A program made the translations under genes and the position numbers. From a virus, in the IMG/VR virus record IMGVR_UViG_3300032360_001373, positions 1 to 51,709 of that record: 51,709 bases of DNA; one strand, given 5' to 3'. Under the pieces are notes generated by a model that worked only from the letters and a program-made list of their open reading frames with translations, was not told where the DNA came from and did no database searches. Within the stretch, counting starts at the first letter, position 1; each line of letters starts with the position of its first letter. Below are positions 21,339 to 28,583 of the stretch, piece after piece.

Positions 21339-22235
21339 CTAATTAGTTTTTATTTCTCGTAAAAGAACATCAAGTTCCAGTCCTGCACAGTCAATCTTTC
21401 GGCGACTGAGGTGATAATGACATACTACACCACTAAACTTTCCATCCTGAGAATCTTCGTGGACTGCAGTTATTAGCTTTCCATCTTTCTCCGGACACTC
21501 TAAAGGAATGTCGTAATGATCGCAAAGGGTGGCGACAAGCGCTTTGTAAGCTTCCAGCTGAGCGGGGTAATACCCTAGGTGATCTCCCAAATCTGCACCG
21601 TGAACTGACGACTGCAAAACCGGCCGAGTTCCCAGTCCCCTTTTGCGGTATACCTTCTGGTACTTGGGGTAATAGGCATTGCTGAAGTCAATTCCAATAC
21701 TATGATTGTTAGAGCCCTTGGCATGCCACGCCACATTGTTGGTGTCCACCATTTGGTAGATGGTGCCGTCGTTATCAATAACAAAGTGTGAAGATAATCC
21801 TCTCCTCTGGAGTATTTTATGACATGACTTGGCTGATAATGCCGCATCCCAATGTGTTACAATCATGGTGGGCTTTCTAACGAAGTTCAGGGGTGTCTGA
21901 TAACACCCTGCGGCGAGGGCGAGAGTGCCCGGATCGTGTAGTCCCACGAACTTGTCCCATGTAATGGGAATGCTCCGCCCTTCACAGATGACATAGTTCT
22001 CTTCTGTTTTCGAAAGGTTCTTCACCAATTCAAGTTTGGCTTCCATCTCAGTAAATATTCGCCGAAATGTTTTAGGACCCACTAAACCGTCTGGTTCTAA
22101 ATTGTGTTGACGTTGGAAGTCTTTTACGTTCTCTTCCAGGGTCTCGTCAAAATCTTCGGCACAGAACCAGCTAAGTTCCCACCCCAATTTGACTGCGCTT
22201 GCTTCATTGTAAAATCTTTTATCTCTCACTGGCAT
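21339..22235 (-). CDS. Endolysin: peptidoglycan-binding domain plus Amidase_2 (298 aa)
   Basis: The N-terminal 75 residues are a peptidoglycan-binding domain (VKDFQRQHNLEPDGLVGPKT). From about residue 115 there is an N-acetylmuramoyl-L-alanine amidase of the AmpD/T7 type: MIVTHWDAALSAKSCHK (zinc His), LSSHFVIDNDGTIYQMVDT, WHAKGSNNHSIGIDFSN, and the distal zinc ligands in VVCHYHLSRRKIDCAG. No signal peptide, so release likely needs a holin. It follows clpP with no gap worth noting. Confidence 0.9.
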   Translation of the reverse strand: MPVRDKRFYNEASAVKLGWELSWFCAEDFDETLEENVKDFQRQHNLEPDGLVGPKTFRRIFTEMEAKLELVKNLSKTEENYVICEGRSIPITWDKFVGLHDPGTLALAAGCYQTPLNFVRKPTMIVTHWDAALSAKSCHKILQRRGLSSHFVIDNDGTIYQMVDTNNVAWHAKGSNNHSIGIDFSNAYYPKYQKVYRKRGLGTRPVLQSSVHGADLGDHLGYYPAQLEAYKALVATLCDHYDIPLECPEKDGKLITAVHEDSQDGKFSGVVCHYHLSRRKIDCAGLELDVLLREIKTN

Positions 22236-22236
22236 T

Positions 22237-22890
22237 TTATATTACCTCGTCTGCTATTCCTAGTTCCACCGCTTCTTCGGCAGTTAGATAGACGTTAATC
22301 TTTTTGCCTAAGAGCCTCTTAATGTACTTCTCCGTCATATCCGTCTCGTGCGCTAGCGCCTTAATATACGACGTCTGTGTATGTTGTGCCTCTTCTAGTT
22401 CATTCTCCAGGTTGAAGAGTTCACCGGAGTGTCCTGATACAACACTGTGTAACATAATCCGACAGTGGCGGCCGACTCGTCGCTTACCCTTAGCGCCGGC
22501 TGCCAGCAATAGGACGCCGGCTGACATGACCTTGCCTAGACCTAGTGTCTCAATCTCAAGTTCATTACCCACTAAGCGCATGGTGTCATATACAGCGAAC
22601 ATATCCGCGGCTGAGCCGCCCCACGTAGAAAGGACTAACTCAACCGGGTCAGGTGCCTCTTCTGGATCCGTAACTTTCCGTGACTTCTCATAGAAAGTCA
22701 GTAGGTGGTAGACGGCTTCTGCGCATTTTTCTTCGTCAATGTGCCCATAGAGTCCAACCTTCCGCATAATAAATGGCTCCTCGGAGGGAGGGATCATCAT
22801 GATTGGGAATTCGTCTAACGATACTTCCTCCTCGGAAGAAGGTACTACGTCTTTCGCGTCTTCTTCGTCCTTCTTTTTCTTTTTAGGCAT
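22237..22890 (-). CDS. clpP: ClpP-type serine protease (217 aa)
   Basis: Lys/acid-rich N-terminal tail (residues 1-30), then the ClpP fold. The substrate loop LVLSTWGGSAADMFAVYDTM, the nucleophile Ser in GKVMSAGVLLLAAG, and the catalytic His in RIMLHSVVSG are visible; the Asp is probably in the C-terminal helix region. It lacks most of the propeptide. It could form mixed or own tetradecamers with a host Clp ATPase, or process virion proteins. It sits between an unknown gene and the endolysin. Confidence 0.9.
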   Translation of the reverse strand: MPKKKKKDEEDAKDVVPSSEEEVSLDEFPIMMIPPSEEPFIMRKVGLYGHIDEEKCAEAVYHLLTFYEKSRKVTDPEEAPDPVELVLSTWGGSAADMFAVYDTMRLVGNELEIETLGLGKVMSAGVLLLAAGAKGKRRVGRHCRIMLHSVVSGHSGELFNLENELEEAQHTQTSYIKALAHETDMTEKYIKRLLGKKINVYLTAEEAVELGIADEVI

Positions 22891-22895
22891 GTATT

Positions 22896-23207
22896 TTATT
22901 TCCTTTTTCGTCTCTTCGGGGAAATGATTATCTCCCTCCCCTGAGAGTTGATCTCTTTAACCACATATCCTACTGTCTTTGCCCACAACTTCTTCTCATC
23001 TTCGTCCGCAAAGGACTTTTTAAACAGGAAGATCATCTTCTTGTTCTTTCTGTTACTTGAGCCCTCGCCGACAGTGTCCCAATCCTTGAATGTCTTCAAG
23101 ACCTTATTCATAACAGAAGCTTTTACCTCATCTTCTGTCAGGTCTAGCTGCATCCTATAGTTTTGAGTACCTCGTTCTGCTCTCCAAATGTAAATGTCAA
23201 CCGCCAT
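22896..23207 (-). CDS. Hypothetical basic protein (103 aa)
   Basis: MAVDIYIWRAERGTQNYRMQ, then VMNKVLKTFKDWDTVGEGSS, FLFKKSFADEDEKKLWAKTV, and a basic end (SPKRRKRK). Compact alpha/beta protein that recurs in marine phages as far as I recall; function unknown. It heads the operon with clpP and the endolysin, with its own strong promoter and AAGGAGG ribosome site. Confidence 0.7.
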   Translation of the reverse strand: MAVDIYIWRAERGTQNYRMQLDLTEDEVKASVMNKVLKTFKDWDTVGEGSSNRKNKKMIFLFKKSFADEDEKKLWAKTVGYVVKEINSQGREIIISPKRRKRK

Positions 23208-23238
23208 AAAACAACCTCCTTATGCTGCTACTATCTCT

Positions 23239-23267
23239 ATTATAAGGATATGTTAAGCTAAAGTCAA
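23239..23267 (-). promoter_or_regulatory. Sigma-70 promoter
   Basis: Minus strand TTGACT (23262-23267), 17-nt spacer, TATAAT (23239-23244). The leader is about 25 nt with AAGGAGG before the ATG at 23207. The -35 box overlaps the stop codon of the gene above. Confidence 0.85.
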
Positions 23268-23665
23268 GTATTATTTTCCTCCGAGTCTGGAAGAGTGTCT
23301 CCCAAAGCCTCGGCCCAGTTTCTCAATTGAACAACCTGTAGGTACTCTGCCGGATAATCGGTTCTAAAGTACTGATATATTGCTGCTTTCCAGTGAGCGT
23401 ACTCTAGTGCATCTTTGTCCATTAATTCTTTTAATATAGGCTCTGACACCACTTCTTTCAACAGGTCGTGCTTAATTTGTCGAACGTGTAGAAGATCTTC
23501 AAACACGCGGCCAACGAGGATGAGGCACGTATCATCGATACGCTTTGCATATCGGTGTAGTTCTCGATAGCCTAGGATGTTTCTGGAAAGTCGGTAGCAC
23601 AGAACGCCCGCAATGAACCATGATAGGTTGTTTATCATGGGAAGGTTTTCTGTAAAGAAATTCAT
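23264..23665 (-). CDS. Hypothetical protein with N-terminal membrane helix (133 aa)
   Basis: Residues 10-30 (INNLSWFIAGVLCYRLSRN) look like a membrane or signal-anchor helix. The rest is soluble helices (IKHDLLKEVVSEPILKELMD, VVQLRNWAEALGD). The ATG overlaps the end of the metalloprotease gene by 4 nt, so the two may be partners at the membrane. Function unknown. Confidence 0.7.
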   Translation of the reverse strand: MNFFTENLPMINNLSWFIAGVLCYRLSRNILGYRELHRYAKRIDDTCLILVGRVFEDLLHVRQIKHDLLKEVVSEPILKELMDKDALEYAHWKAAIYQYFRTDYPAEYLQVVQLRNWAEALGDTLPDSEENNT

Positions 23666-24315
23666 AACCGTAACAATGATTTTACCTCTTCTAGCTCAGA
23701 AGTTAAATCATTATTTTTGATTTTCTCAAACTCTCGCTCATATGCTCTAGTTAGTAGCTTGCGTAAGGGAAGCATGAAGTAATAGTTTGAACCCGCAAAC
23801 TGGGAGACTATCCAATCGATGTTGATACATCGGTTCCTTGTCCAGTAGTGGACAGCCATAGACATGCGGTAGCCACGGAACTCCAACCAAGCTCTTCCGG
23901 GGGAAGGGAGAGGGAGGAGGCACAGCAGGCTAAGCAAGAACCACGGGTTGAGGAACGCCATCAGTGCGAGCAATGAAAAGATCTGAGGTGAAAGATATAA
24001 TAGGTTGAACAGCCAGCCAAGCTTTTTCCGATCCTTCAGGTGCACATATTCATGTGCGAGGATTTCAATAGCTGTAGCAGGATTGCCGTGTTGCCAGTCG
24101 CCAGCGGGCCCGGGGACATAGATGTGAGGGTATAGGGTGGTGATAAACCTAGTGTTTAATTCTGGATTCCAGAAGGCGAGCTTCCCCAAGATGCCAAAAA
24201 GTATGCTGTCGTCTTTACTTTTTAGTTTGAAAGAGGGGATCTGGGTCCCCATGTACTCTACGAGAATAAGTCTTTTTTGTTGGAGTATTCGTTCGTGTAT
24301 GTTATGAACGGTCAT
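23662..24315 (-). CDS. Membrane-bound zinc metalloprotease-like protein (217 aa)
   Basis: Near residue 88 the zincin motif IEILAHEYVHLKD (HExxH) is followed by two strongly hydrophobic stretches (about residues 105-140: LLYLSPQIFSLLALMAFL, FLLSLLCLLPL). A possible third zinc ligand (WLEFRGYRMS, Glu) comes after them. This arrangement resembles M48/M56-like membrane peptidases. A catalytic role is likely but not proven. It overlaps the acidic protein gene above by 14 nt. Confidence 0.65.
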   Translation of the reverse strand: MTVHNIHERILQQKRLILVEYMGTQIPSFKLKSKDDSILFGILGKLAFWNPELNTRFITTLYPHIYVPGPAGDWQHGNPATAIEILAHEYVHLKDRKKLGWLFNLLYLSPQIFSLLALMAFLNPWFLLSLLCLLPLPSPGRAWLEFRGYRMSMAVHYWTRNRCINIDWIVSQFAGSNYYFMLPLRKLLTRAYEREFEKIKNNDLTSELEEVKSLLRL

Positions 24316-25003
24316 CCCCGTTCAACTTTAGAATTCTCTCAGCAACGCGGGCCGCGACGGTCTCTACGAGTTTGCCTTCGTTGAAATCCTCGTGGTCCTC
24401 GTCATAACCCTTATCATCTTCTAGGGCATCTAGATGGTGACGAATGGCGCGGATATGGTCCTCATCGCTCTTAGCATCATCATCGTAGTGGCGGCCTTCT
24501 TCTTCGCCGCTATCTTCGTTGATGGTACCCTCGTCCAATCCAACCTCGACCTCATCTTCAACCTCAACCCCTGGCTCGCCAGCGGGTTCGACGTCCAACT
24601 CGACCTCAATCTCATCTTCTAGAGCAGGAGGCGTCATAGCAGCCTCGTCCTCTACGGAGATGTCGGCATTCTGAGCGAGAAAGTCTTGGAGCACTGGCTT
24701 TAACGCGTCGGCAAGTTCGTCGGCTAGTGCGCTAGCAGCGTCGTCTTCCTCAGCACCTTCCTCGGCACCAAGAGCGTCAGCTTCCAGATCCATGGCAGCT
24801 TCATCGTCGCCTAGGTCTAGGGCTAAGTCTGCCTCCCCAGCATCATCGAGAGCCAAAGCTTCTTCTTCGGGTACCTCGTCTTCCAGTGGAAGCTCCGGTT
24901 GCTCCCGGAGAGTCCCAAGAGGTGTGATGCTCTTAAGGTTGGCTAATGTCATGAACCGACGGACAGTACCCTCGGTTAGTAAGTTCTTGTTATCTTCGCT
25001 CAT
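24302..25003 (-). CDS. Extremely acidic protein, possible scaffold/prohead-core type (233 aa)
   Basis: The N-terminus LLTEGTVRRFMTLANLKSIT recalls a motif at the start of marine phage proteins sometimes annotated as prohead core. Residues 40-170 are almost only Asp, Glu, Ala and Leu; the C-terminus ends in an amphipathic helix (LVETVAARVAERILKL). Such composition suits a disordered scaffold or a DNA mimic. The coding strand has repeated GAxGAx runs. ACTATTTATA lies upstream. Confidence 0.65.
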   Translation of the reverse strand: MSEDNKNLLTEGTVRRFMTLANLKSITPLGTLREQPELPLEDEVPEEEALALDDAGEADLALDLGDDEAAMDLEADALGAEEGAEEDDAASALADELADALKPVLQDFLAQNADISVEDEAAMTPPALEDEIEVELDVEPAGEPGVEVEDEVEVGLDEGTINEDSGEEEGRHYDDDAKSDEDHIRAIRHHLDALEDDKGYDEDHEDFNEGKLVETVAARVAERILKLNGDDRS

Positions 25004-25025
25004 TGGTTAAAAGTGCTCCTTTTGA

Positions 25026-25035
25026 ATATAAATAG
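25026..25035 (-). promoter_or_regulatory. ACTATTTATA element before the acidic protein gene
   Basis: The minus strand reads ACTATTTATA then TTCA and AAAGGAG, the same arrangement as before the 964-aa gene at 15844. It may be a phage-specific promoter element; no -35 box was seen. Confidence 0.3.
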
Positions 25036-25038
25036 TAC

Positions 25039-25287
25039 CTATGATTCGAAAAAGCTCGCTATATCCTTATTTTTTGATGCTTTCAAGAGCGCTTTGTCTT
25101 GTATCTGTTTAATACGCACAAAAGAAACGCCTAACCTTTCGGAAACCTCCCTCAAAGTCATCTTCCCATGCTTGTCAACTGCTATCAATGTGCAGTTCAA
25201 ATCATCAGCATAGTTTATCCACTGCCGACAGTCGGTCACTGGGCAGTCTACCTCTAGTTCTATACATCTTTCGCTACATTCTCGCAA
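25039..25287 (-). CDS. Sigma-70 region 4-like DNA-binding protein (82 aa)
   Basis: TTG start with GAGGAGGAA just upstream. The N-terminal half has four Cys in CSERC and CPVTDCRQWI, which could hold a metal. The C-terminal half, MTLREVSERLGVSFVRIKQI followed by QDKALLK, closely follows sigma region 4.2 (helix-turn-helix reading the -35 box). Sigma regions 2 and 3 are missing. It may redirect host RNA polymerase or act as a simple repressor (inference). Confidence 0.75.
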   Translation of the reverse strand: MRECSERCIELEVDCPVTDCRQWINYADDLNCTLIAVDKHGKMTLREVSERLGVSFVRIKQIQDKALLKASKNKDIASFFES

Positions 25288-25288
25288 C

Positions 25289-25609
25289 TTATTCCTCCTC
25301 GTTGTTTGCTATAATATCAAATATGTTTTCTAATTCATCTTCGTTAAGTCCGAAGTCTGTTTTAACTTGTGCTTCTTTTTTATGAAGTCTCTTCACTATC
25401 TTTCTTTTACCGATCGTCTGCACTTTATTTTCTTCTTTGAACCTGAATATAAATTTCATAACGTCTTCATCTTTCTCTAAATACGCATCCATCAACACAT
25501 GAAAGAATTGTTGTTGACTTAGACCGTCATACTTTAATCGTATTTTCAGGTCAGCGTGTTTCTTATCTGTCGATTGAAATACAACCTTCTTATCTCCGCC
25601 GTATTTCAT
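25289..25609 (-). CDS. Conserved phage-type hypothetical protein (106 aa)
   Basis: MKYGGDKKVVFQSTDKKHAD, then LKIRLKYDGLSQQQFFHVLM, with a basic centre (GKRKIVKRLHKKEAQVK) and acidic end. The start resembles a ribbon-helix-helix arrangement (strand then two helices). It sits between the GuaB-like gene and the sigma-4-like gene with ATGA coupling, hinting at a regulatory pair. Function unknown. Confidence 0.7.
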   Translation of the reverse strand: MKYGGDKKVVFQSTDKKHADLKIRLKYDGLSQQQFFHVLMDAYLEKDEDVMKFIFRFKEENKVQTIGKRKIVKRLHKKEAQVKTDFGLNEDELENIFDIIANNEEE

Positions 25610-26643
25610 CTCTTCAAAATATGTGTGGCACTCTCGAACTGTCCTGCGGCAGTCTGCTGAATAAACTCGGCTTTGAGCCAGAGTTCTTCAATGGTGGCGG
25701 CTCCGGAGTATGAAAGACCAGAGGCTATTCCTCCCCTTAAGTCTTGCAGCACATCGTTAACGGAACCCTTATAAGGTATCATCGTTGCAACGCCCTCAGG
25801 AGAGGCTGACTTGCCTCGCCAATCTTCTTGGGCGCACCGCGATGCCATCCCGCGGTACGACTTGCACAGACCCTCAGCAGTATTTATTACTTCTCCTGGC
25901 GACTCATCAGTGCCAGCAAGGAGAGAACCCAGCATCACAAAGTCGGCGCCGGCAGCTAATGCCTTCACGATGTCACCAGAGTTTTTAATGCCGCCGTCTG
26001 CAATGATGGCAATGTCACTTCTCTCACTCTTAACGCACTCAACGATAGAGGAAAAGCTGGGGACACCATGACCCGTCTGGATCCTGGTGGAGCATATAGA
26101 ACCTCCGCCTATGCCGACGCGTACGCTATCGGCCCCCCATTTAACCAAGTCCTCGAAGCCCTCCATTGTAGCTACGTTCCCTGCCATGAGGTGGCACGTG
26201 CTTCCGAATCTCTGCTTCAAAGCTTTGATTGCCCTCTCCGCAAGAATGTGATGTCCATGGGCAATATCAACGCAGATTATAGAGGCCCCTGCATCGAGGA
26301 GCCGGCTTGCTCGCTCCAGACATCCTCCAGTGACGCCCACCGAGGCTCCTATCAAGGGAGTAGTCGACTCGTCCTGTTCCAGCACAGTGCGAAAAGAGCG
26401 GTTGACCATACTCTCTTGTTCCTCGATCGTGTTATAGCGATGGATTATTGCAGCACCCCCCGCAGTTGCCATCGCCACAGCCATGTCTACCTCGGAGACC
26501 GTATCCATGGGACTAGCAATAATGGGTATTCCCATCTTAGTATCCCCATCTAGATGATTGGAAAGATCAACAATTTGTCGGCTTTCGATGGTCGAGTATT
26601 TGGGTACGAGCAGCACGTCGTCATAGCTGAGCGCGAGCTTCAT
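25606..26643 (-). CDS. IMP dehydrogenase/GMP reductase family enzyme, no CBS domains (345 aa)
   Basis: Start placed at the ATG 26643 (MKLALSYDDVLLVPKYST), coupled by ATGA to the gene above; the longer frame lies inside that gene. TIM-barrel motifs: SPMDTVSEVDMA, DIAHGHH, MAGNVAT, the catalytic Cys loop VGIGGGSICSTR, ADGGIKNSGDIVKALAAGAD, and YRGMASR. The CBS regulatory pair of standard IMPDH is absent, and the C-terminal flap is closer to GMP reductase. It would balance guanine nucleotides; the direction (IMP to XMP or GMP to IMP) cannot be told from the sequence alone. Confidence 0.9.
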   Translation of the reverse strand: MKLALSYDDVLLVPKYSTIESRQIVDLSNHLDGDTKMGIPIIASPMDTVSEVDMAVAMATAGGAAIIHRYNTIEEQESMVNRSFRTVLEQDESTTPLIGASVGVTGGCLERASRLLDAGASIICVDIAHGHHILAERAIKALKQRFGSTCHLMAGNVATMEGFEDLVKWGADSVRVGIGGGSICSTRIQTGHGVPSFSSIVECVKSERSDIAIIADGGIKNSGDIVKALAAGADFVMLGSLLAGTDESPGEVINTAEGLCKSYRGMASRCAQEDWRGKSASPEGVATMIPYKGSVNDVLQDLRGGIASGLSYSGAATIEELWLKAEFIQQTAAGQFESATHILKR

Positions 26644-26912
26644 GAAGCTTCTGCCTCTTTCTTTTTCATGAACTGTTCGGCAACGTCCTGGGCTTTTTGC
26701 CAGCAATCTGGGCAGTACAGCCTAACCACTTCCTCCCTTACTACAACGTTCCAAGTGGTCACCATCTCCCGACTCTTCTTGTCAAAGTCTGTCTCGCAGG
26801 CGAGGCAGTGATCGGGGAGGCGATCAAACATCATTAACTTCTTTTTGAAAGCGTTCTCGATCTTTTTATCTTTGGCTAATCGTTCTCGCTGTGCTTTTCT
26901 TTTAAAACTCAT
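26640..26912 (-). CDS. Zinc-ribbon protein (90 aa)
   Basis: Basic start (SFKRKAQRERLAKDKKIENA), then two Cys pairs CLAC near residue 36 and CPDC near residue 67, with WNVVVREEVVRLYCPDCWQK. This is a typical four-Cys zinc ribbon seen in many large marine phages (from memory). It could bind DNA, RNA or RNA polymerase; nothing decides. It is coupled to genes on both sides by ATGA-like overlaps. Confidence 0.75.
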   Translation of the reverse strand: MSFKRKAQRERLAKDKKIENAFKKKLMMFDRLPDHCLACETDFDKKSREMVTTWNVVVREEVVRLYCPDCWQKAQDVAEQFMKKKEAEAS

Positions 26913-27382
26913 TTGTTGCTCATTGTGTTGATAGCTGGGGGCCGCGACTTGTTACCAAAAACAACCACGGCAGAAGGGAAGGGCGCAGCATTCTTTGCAT
27001 CCCCGAACTTAAGACGTCCTTTGATGAAATAAAGCTCGTCTGCCTTCATACAATAATCATGCCAGTATCGTGTATCAGTTCGCGAAGGAATCAGCATGAC
27101 CACCGTGGTGTCATCCTTCAACGACTCCTCATAAGACTTCTTCACCCACTTGGGCACTTCGCGGCCGTAAGGAGGATTAACAAAGACAGTGTGTCCTTCC
27201 CAACTCTTCCTGAGTCCGTTGTCCCTCTTTGTAAAATACTTCTTACATTTTGCAGTCTTCTTGGTGCAACATGGATCCAAAGTAAATTCGTACTGGGTAT
27301 CTAACTTATCAAAGAGATTCTGGGGGGTTTCCCATTCTGAACTCTTCGAACTAAAAATTGTCTCTTGTGTTTTCTTATTCAT
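26909..27382 (-). CDS. Phage Dam-type adenine methyltransferase (157 aa)
   Basis: It follows the pattern of short phage N-6-adenine methylases: EWETPQNLFDKLDTQYEFTL, DPCC, then the catalytic motif VFVNPPYGREVPKW (NPPY) near residue 66, and VVMLIPSRTDTRYWHDY. The protein is about the normal size (150-180 aa). It methylates adenine in DNA, perhaps to escape host restriction. It starts next to the dUTPase stop. Confidence 0.88.
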   Translation of the reverse strand: MNKKTQETIFSSKSSEWETPQNLFDKLDTQYEFTLDPCCTKKTAKCKKYFTKRDNGLRKSWEGHTVFVNPPYGREVPKWVKKSYEESLKDDTTVVMLIPSRTDTRYWHDYCMKADELYFIKGRLKFGDAKNAAPFPSAVVVFGNKSRPPAINTMSNK

Positions 27383-27864
27383 TATTGTAATCCTGTAGAA
27401 CCAAAGCCGCCTGCTTGTCGGCTGGAGTTGTCGTTTAGTCTATCTTCTCCCACCTCTTCAATCCCGCAAGTTACAATGGGGGTCAAGACAGCTTGAGCAA
27501 TCTTTTGGCCCGGCTCGATTGTCTGGGTGGATGTGCCGATGTTGTGGAGGTTGACAAACACTTCACCGTCATACCCTGCGTCCACGACACAAGCGCCAAC
27601 TAGTAATTGTCTTTTAAAAGCCACGCCTGACTTATTCTTAATCTCAAGCATATGGTCTCTGGGTACCTCCACCTTAATACCTGTCGATAACAGGCATGAG
27701 GATCCAGGACTCAACGAATAAGACCCATCAACACCCATGGTACATAACCCTGGTCGTGGTGCCTTCGTGTCAGGACAATAGAATAGATCCATGCCTGCGT
27801 CTGTTTGATGGGCCCGGACAGGAATCTTGGCTCCCTGCCTAATTCGGTACACTCTAATGTTCAT
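27382..27864 (-). CDS. dut: dUTPase, trimeric type (160 aa)
   Basis: The ATG at 27864 is chosen for its AAGGAG ribosome site. All five motifs are recognisable: DAGMDL (1), NKSGVA (2), CVVDAGYDGEV (3), PGQKIAQAVL (4) and RQAGGFGSTG (5, C-terminal arm). It splits dUTP to dUMP, keeping uracil out of DNA and feeding ThyX. It belongs to the nucleotide operon with dNK and polymerase. Confidence 0.96.
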   Translation of the reverse strand: MNIRVYRIRQGAKIPVRAHQTDAGMDLFYCPDTKAPRPGLCTMGVDGSYSLSPGSSCLLSTGIKVEVPRDHMLEIKNKSGVAFKRQLLVGACVVDAGYDGEVFVNLHNIGTSTQTIEPGQKIAQAVLTPIVTCGIEEVGEDRLNDNSSRQAGGFGSTGLQ

Positions 27865-27881
27865 CTTTTCTCCTTTAAGTT

Positions 27882-28583
27882 TTATAGTGTTCTGCGGTGA
27901 AGGTCTAGAAATAAATCTTTCGGCTGACATTCAGTAATCTGCGATGCAATCTCACGGACTGCGTCGACCCGGTCGCTGGCGCTTCGCCGGTCAGCGTCCC
28001 ACGGGACGTGGATGGTGTGCACCCCTTGTCCTGTCAGCACCCCAACCATATGAGTAATCTCACGGTCTAGGTCTCGCAAGTAGCCGATATCAATAACGTT
28101 TTCACATGTGCGTCCGGTCTGTAGTTCCATGCGCTTACGGATCCTCTCTGCTGCAACCTCTGGGCTCACCACCAAGCGTACACAGACGCTAGGCAGGAGC
28201 ACGCTGGCTGTCATTGCATGGTAAATACTTCGATAAGTTTCGAACTCGTCCTCAGTCATGGCACCAGTTTTGACCTGCAAGCGCGCAAACGAGGTGTCAC
28301 CGAAGTAGCTACGGTCAAGTACTGCGTTCCCCTGTTTGTTCATGGCGTGCCACTGAGCCTGTAAGTGCATCATGTAACGCGCTTGAAGCAAGTGAACTTG
28401 CATCGTGAAGGCCCAGCGTTCTTGGTTTTCATAGAAAGAAGCGAGGTAAGGATTAGCATTATCCTGCTCGTCTGGCTCCATGAGAGTCAGGGTGTTTCTA
28501 CCGAGGGCCGCTCCAAGTTCCTTTGTTAAAGAACTCTTGCCTGCTCCAATCAAACCTTCTACAATTACTACTTTGTTACTCAC
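27882..28583 (-). CDS. Deoxynucleoside kinase (233 aa)
   Basis: GTG start overlapping the polymerase stop. P-loop VEGLIGAGKSS near residue 8, the DRS motif in VLDRSYFGDTSFA near 90, and a LID-type Arg segment (AAERIRKRMELQTGR) near 150 place it in the dNK/dGK/TK2-like family. It phosphorylates deoxynucleosides salvaged from host DNA. The exact base preference cannot be read. Confidence 0.9.
   Translation of the reverse strand: MSNKVVIVEGLIGAGKSSLTKELGAALGRNTLTLMEPDEQDNANPYLASFYENQERWAFTMQVHLLQARYMMHLQAQWHAMNKQGNAVLDRSYFGDTSFARLQVKTGAMTEDEFETYRSIYHAMTASVLLPSVCVRLVVSPEVAAERIRKRMELQTGRTCENVIDIGYLRDLDREITHMVGVLTGQGVHTIHVPWDADRRSASDRVDAVREIASQITECQPKDLFLDLHRRTL

Noticed and set aside
26644-26706. 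N-terminal extension of the GuaB-like enzyme
   Set aside because: It lies inside the zinc-ribbon gene; the ATGA overlap at 26640-26643 and the conserved MKLALSYDD start favour the shorter form.
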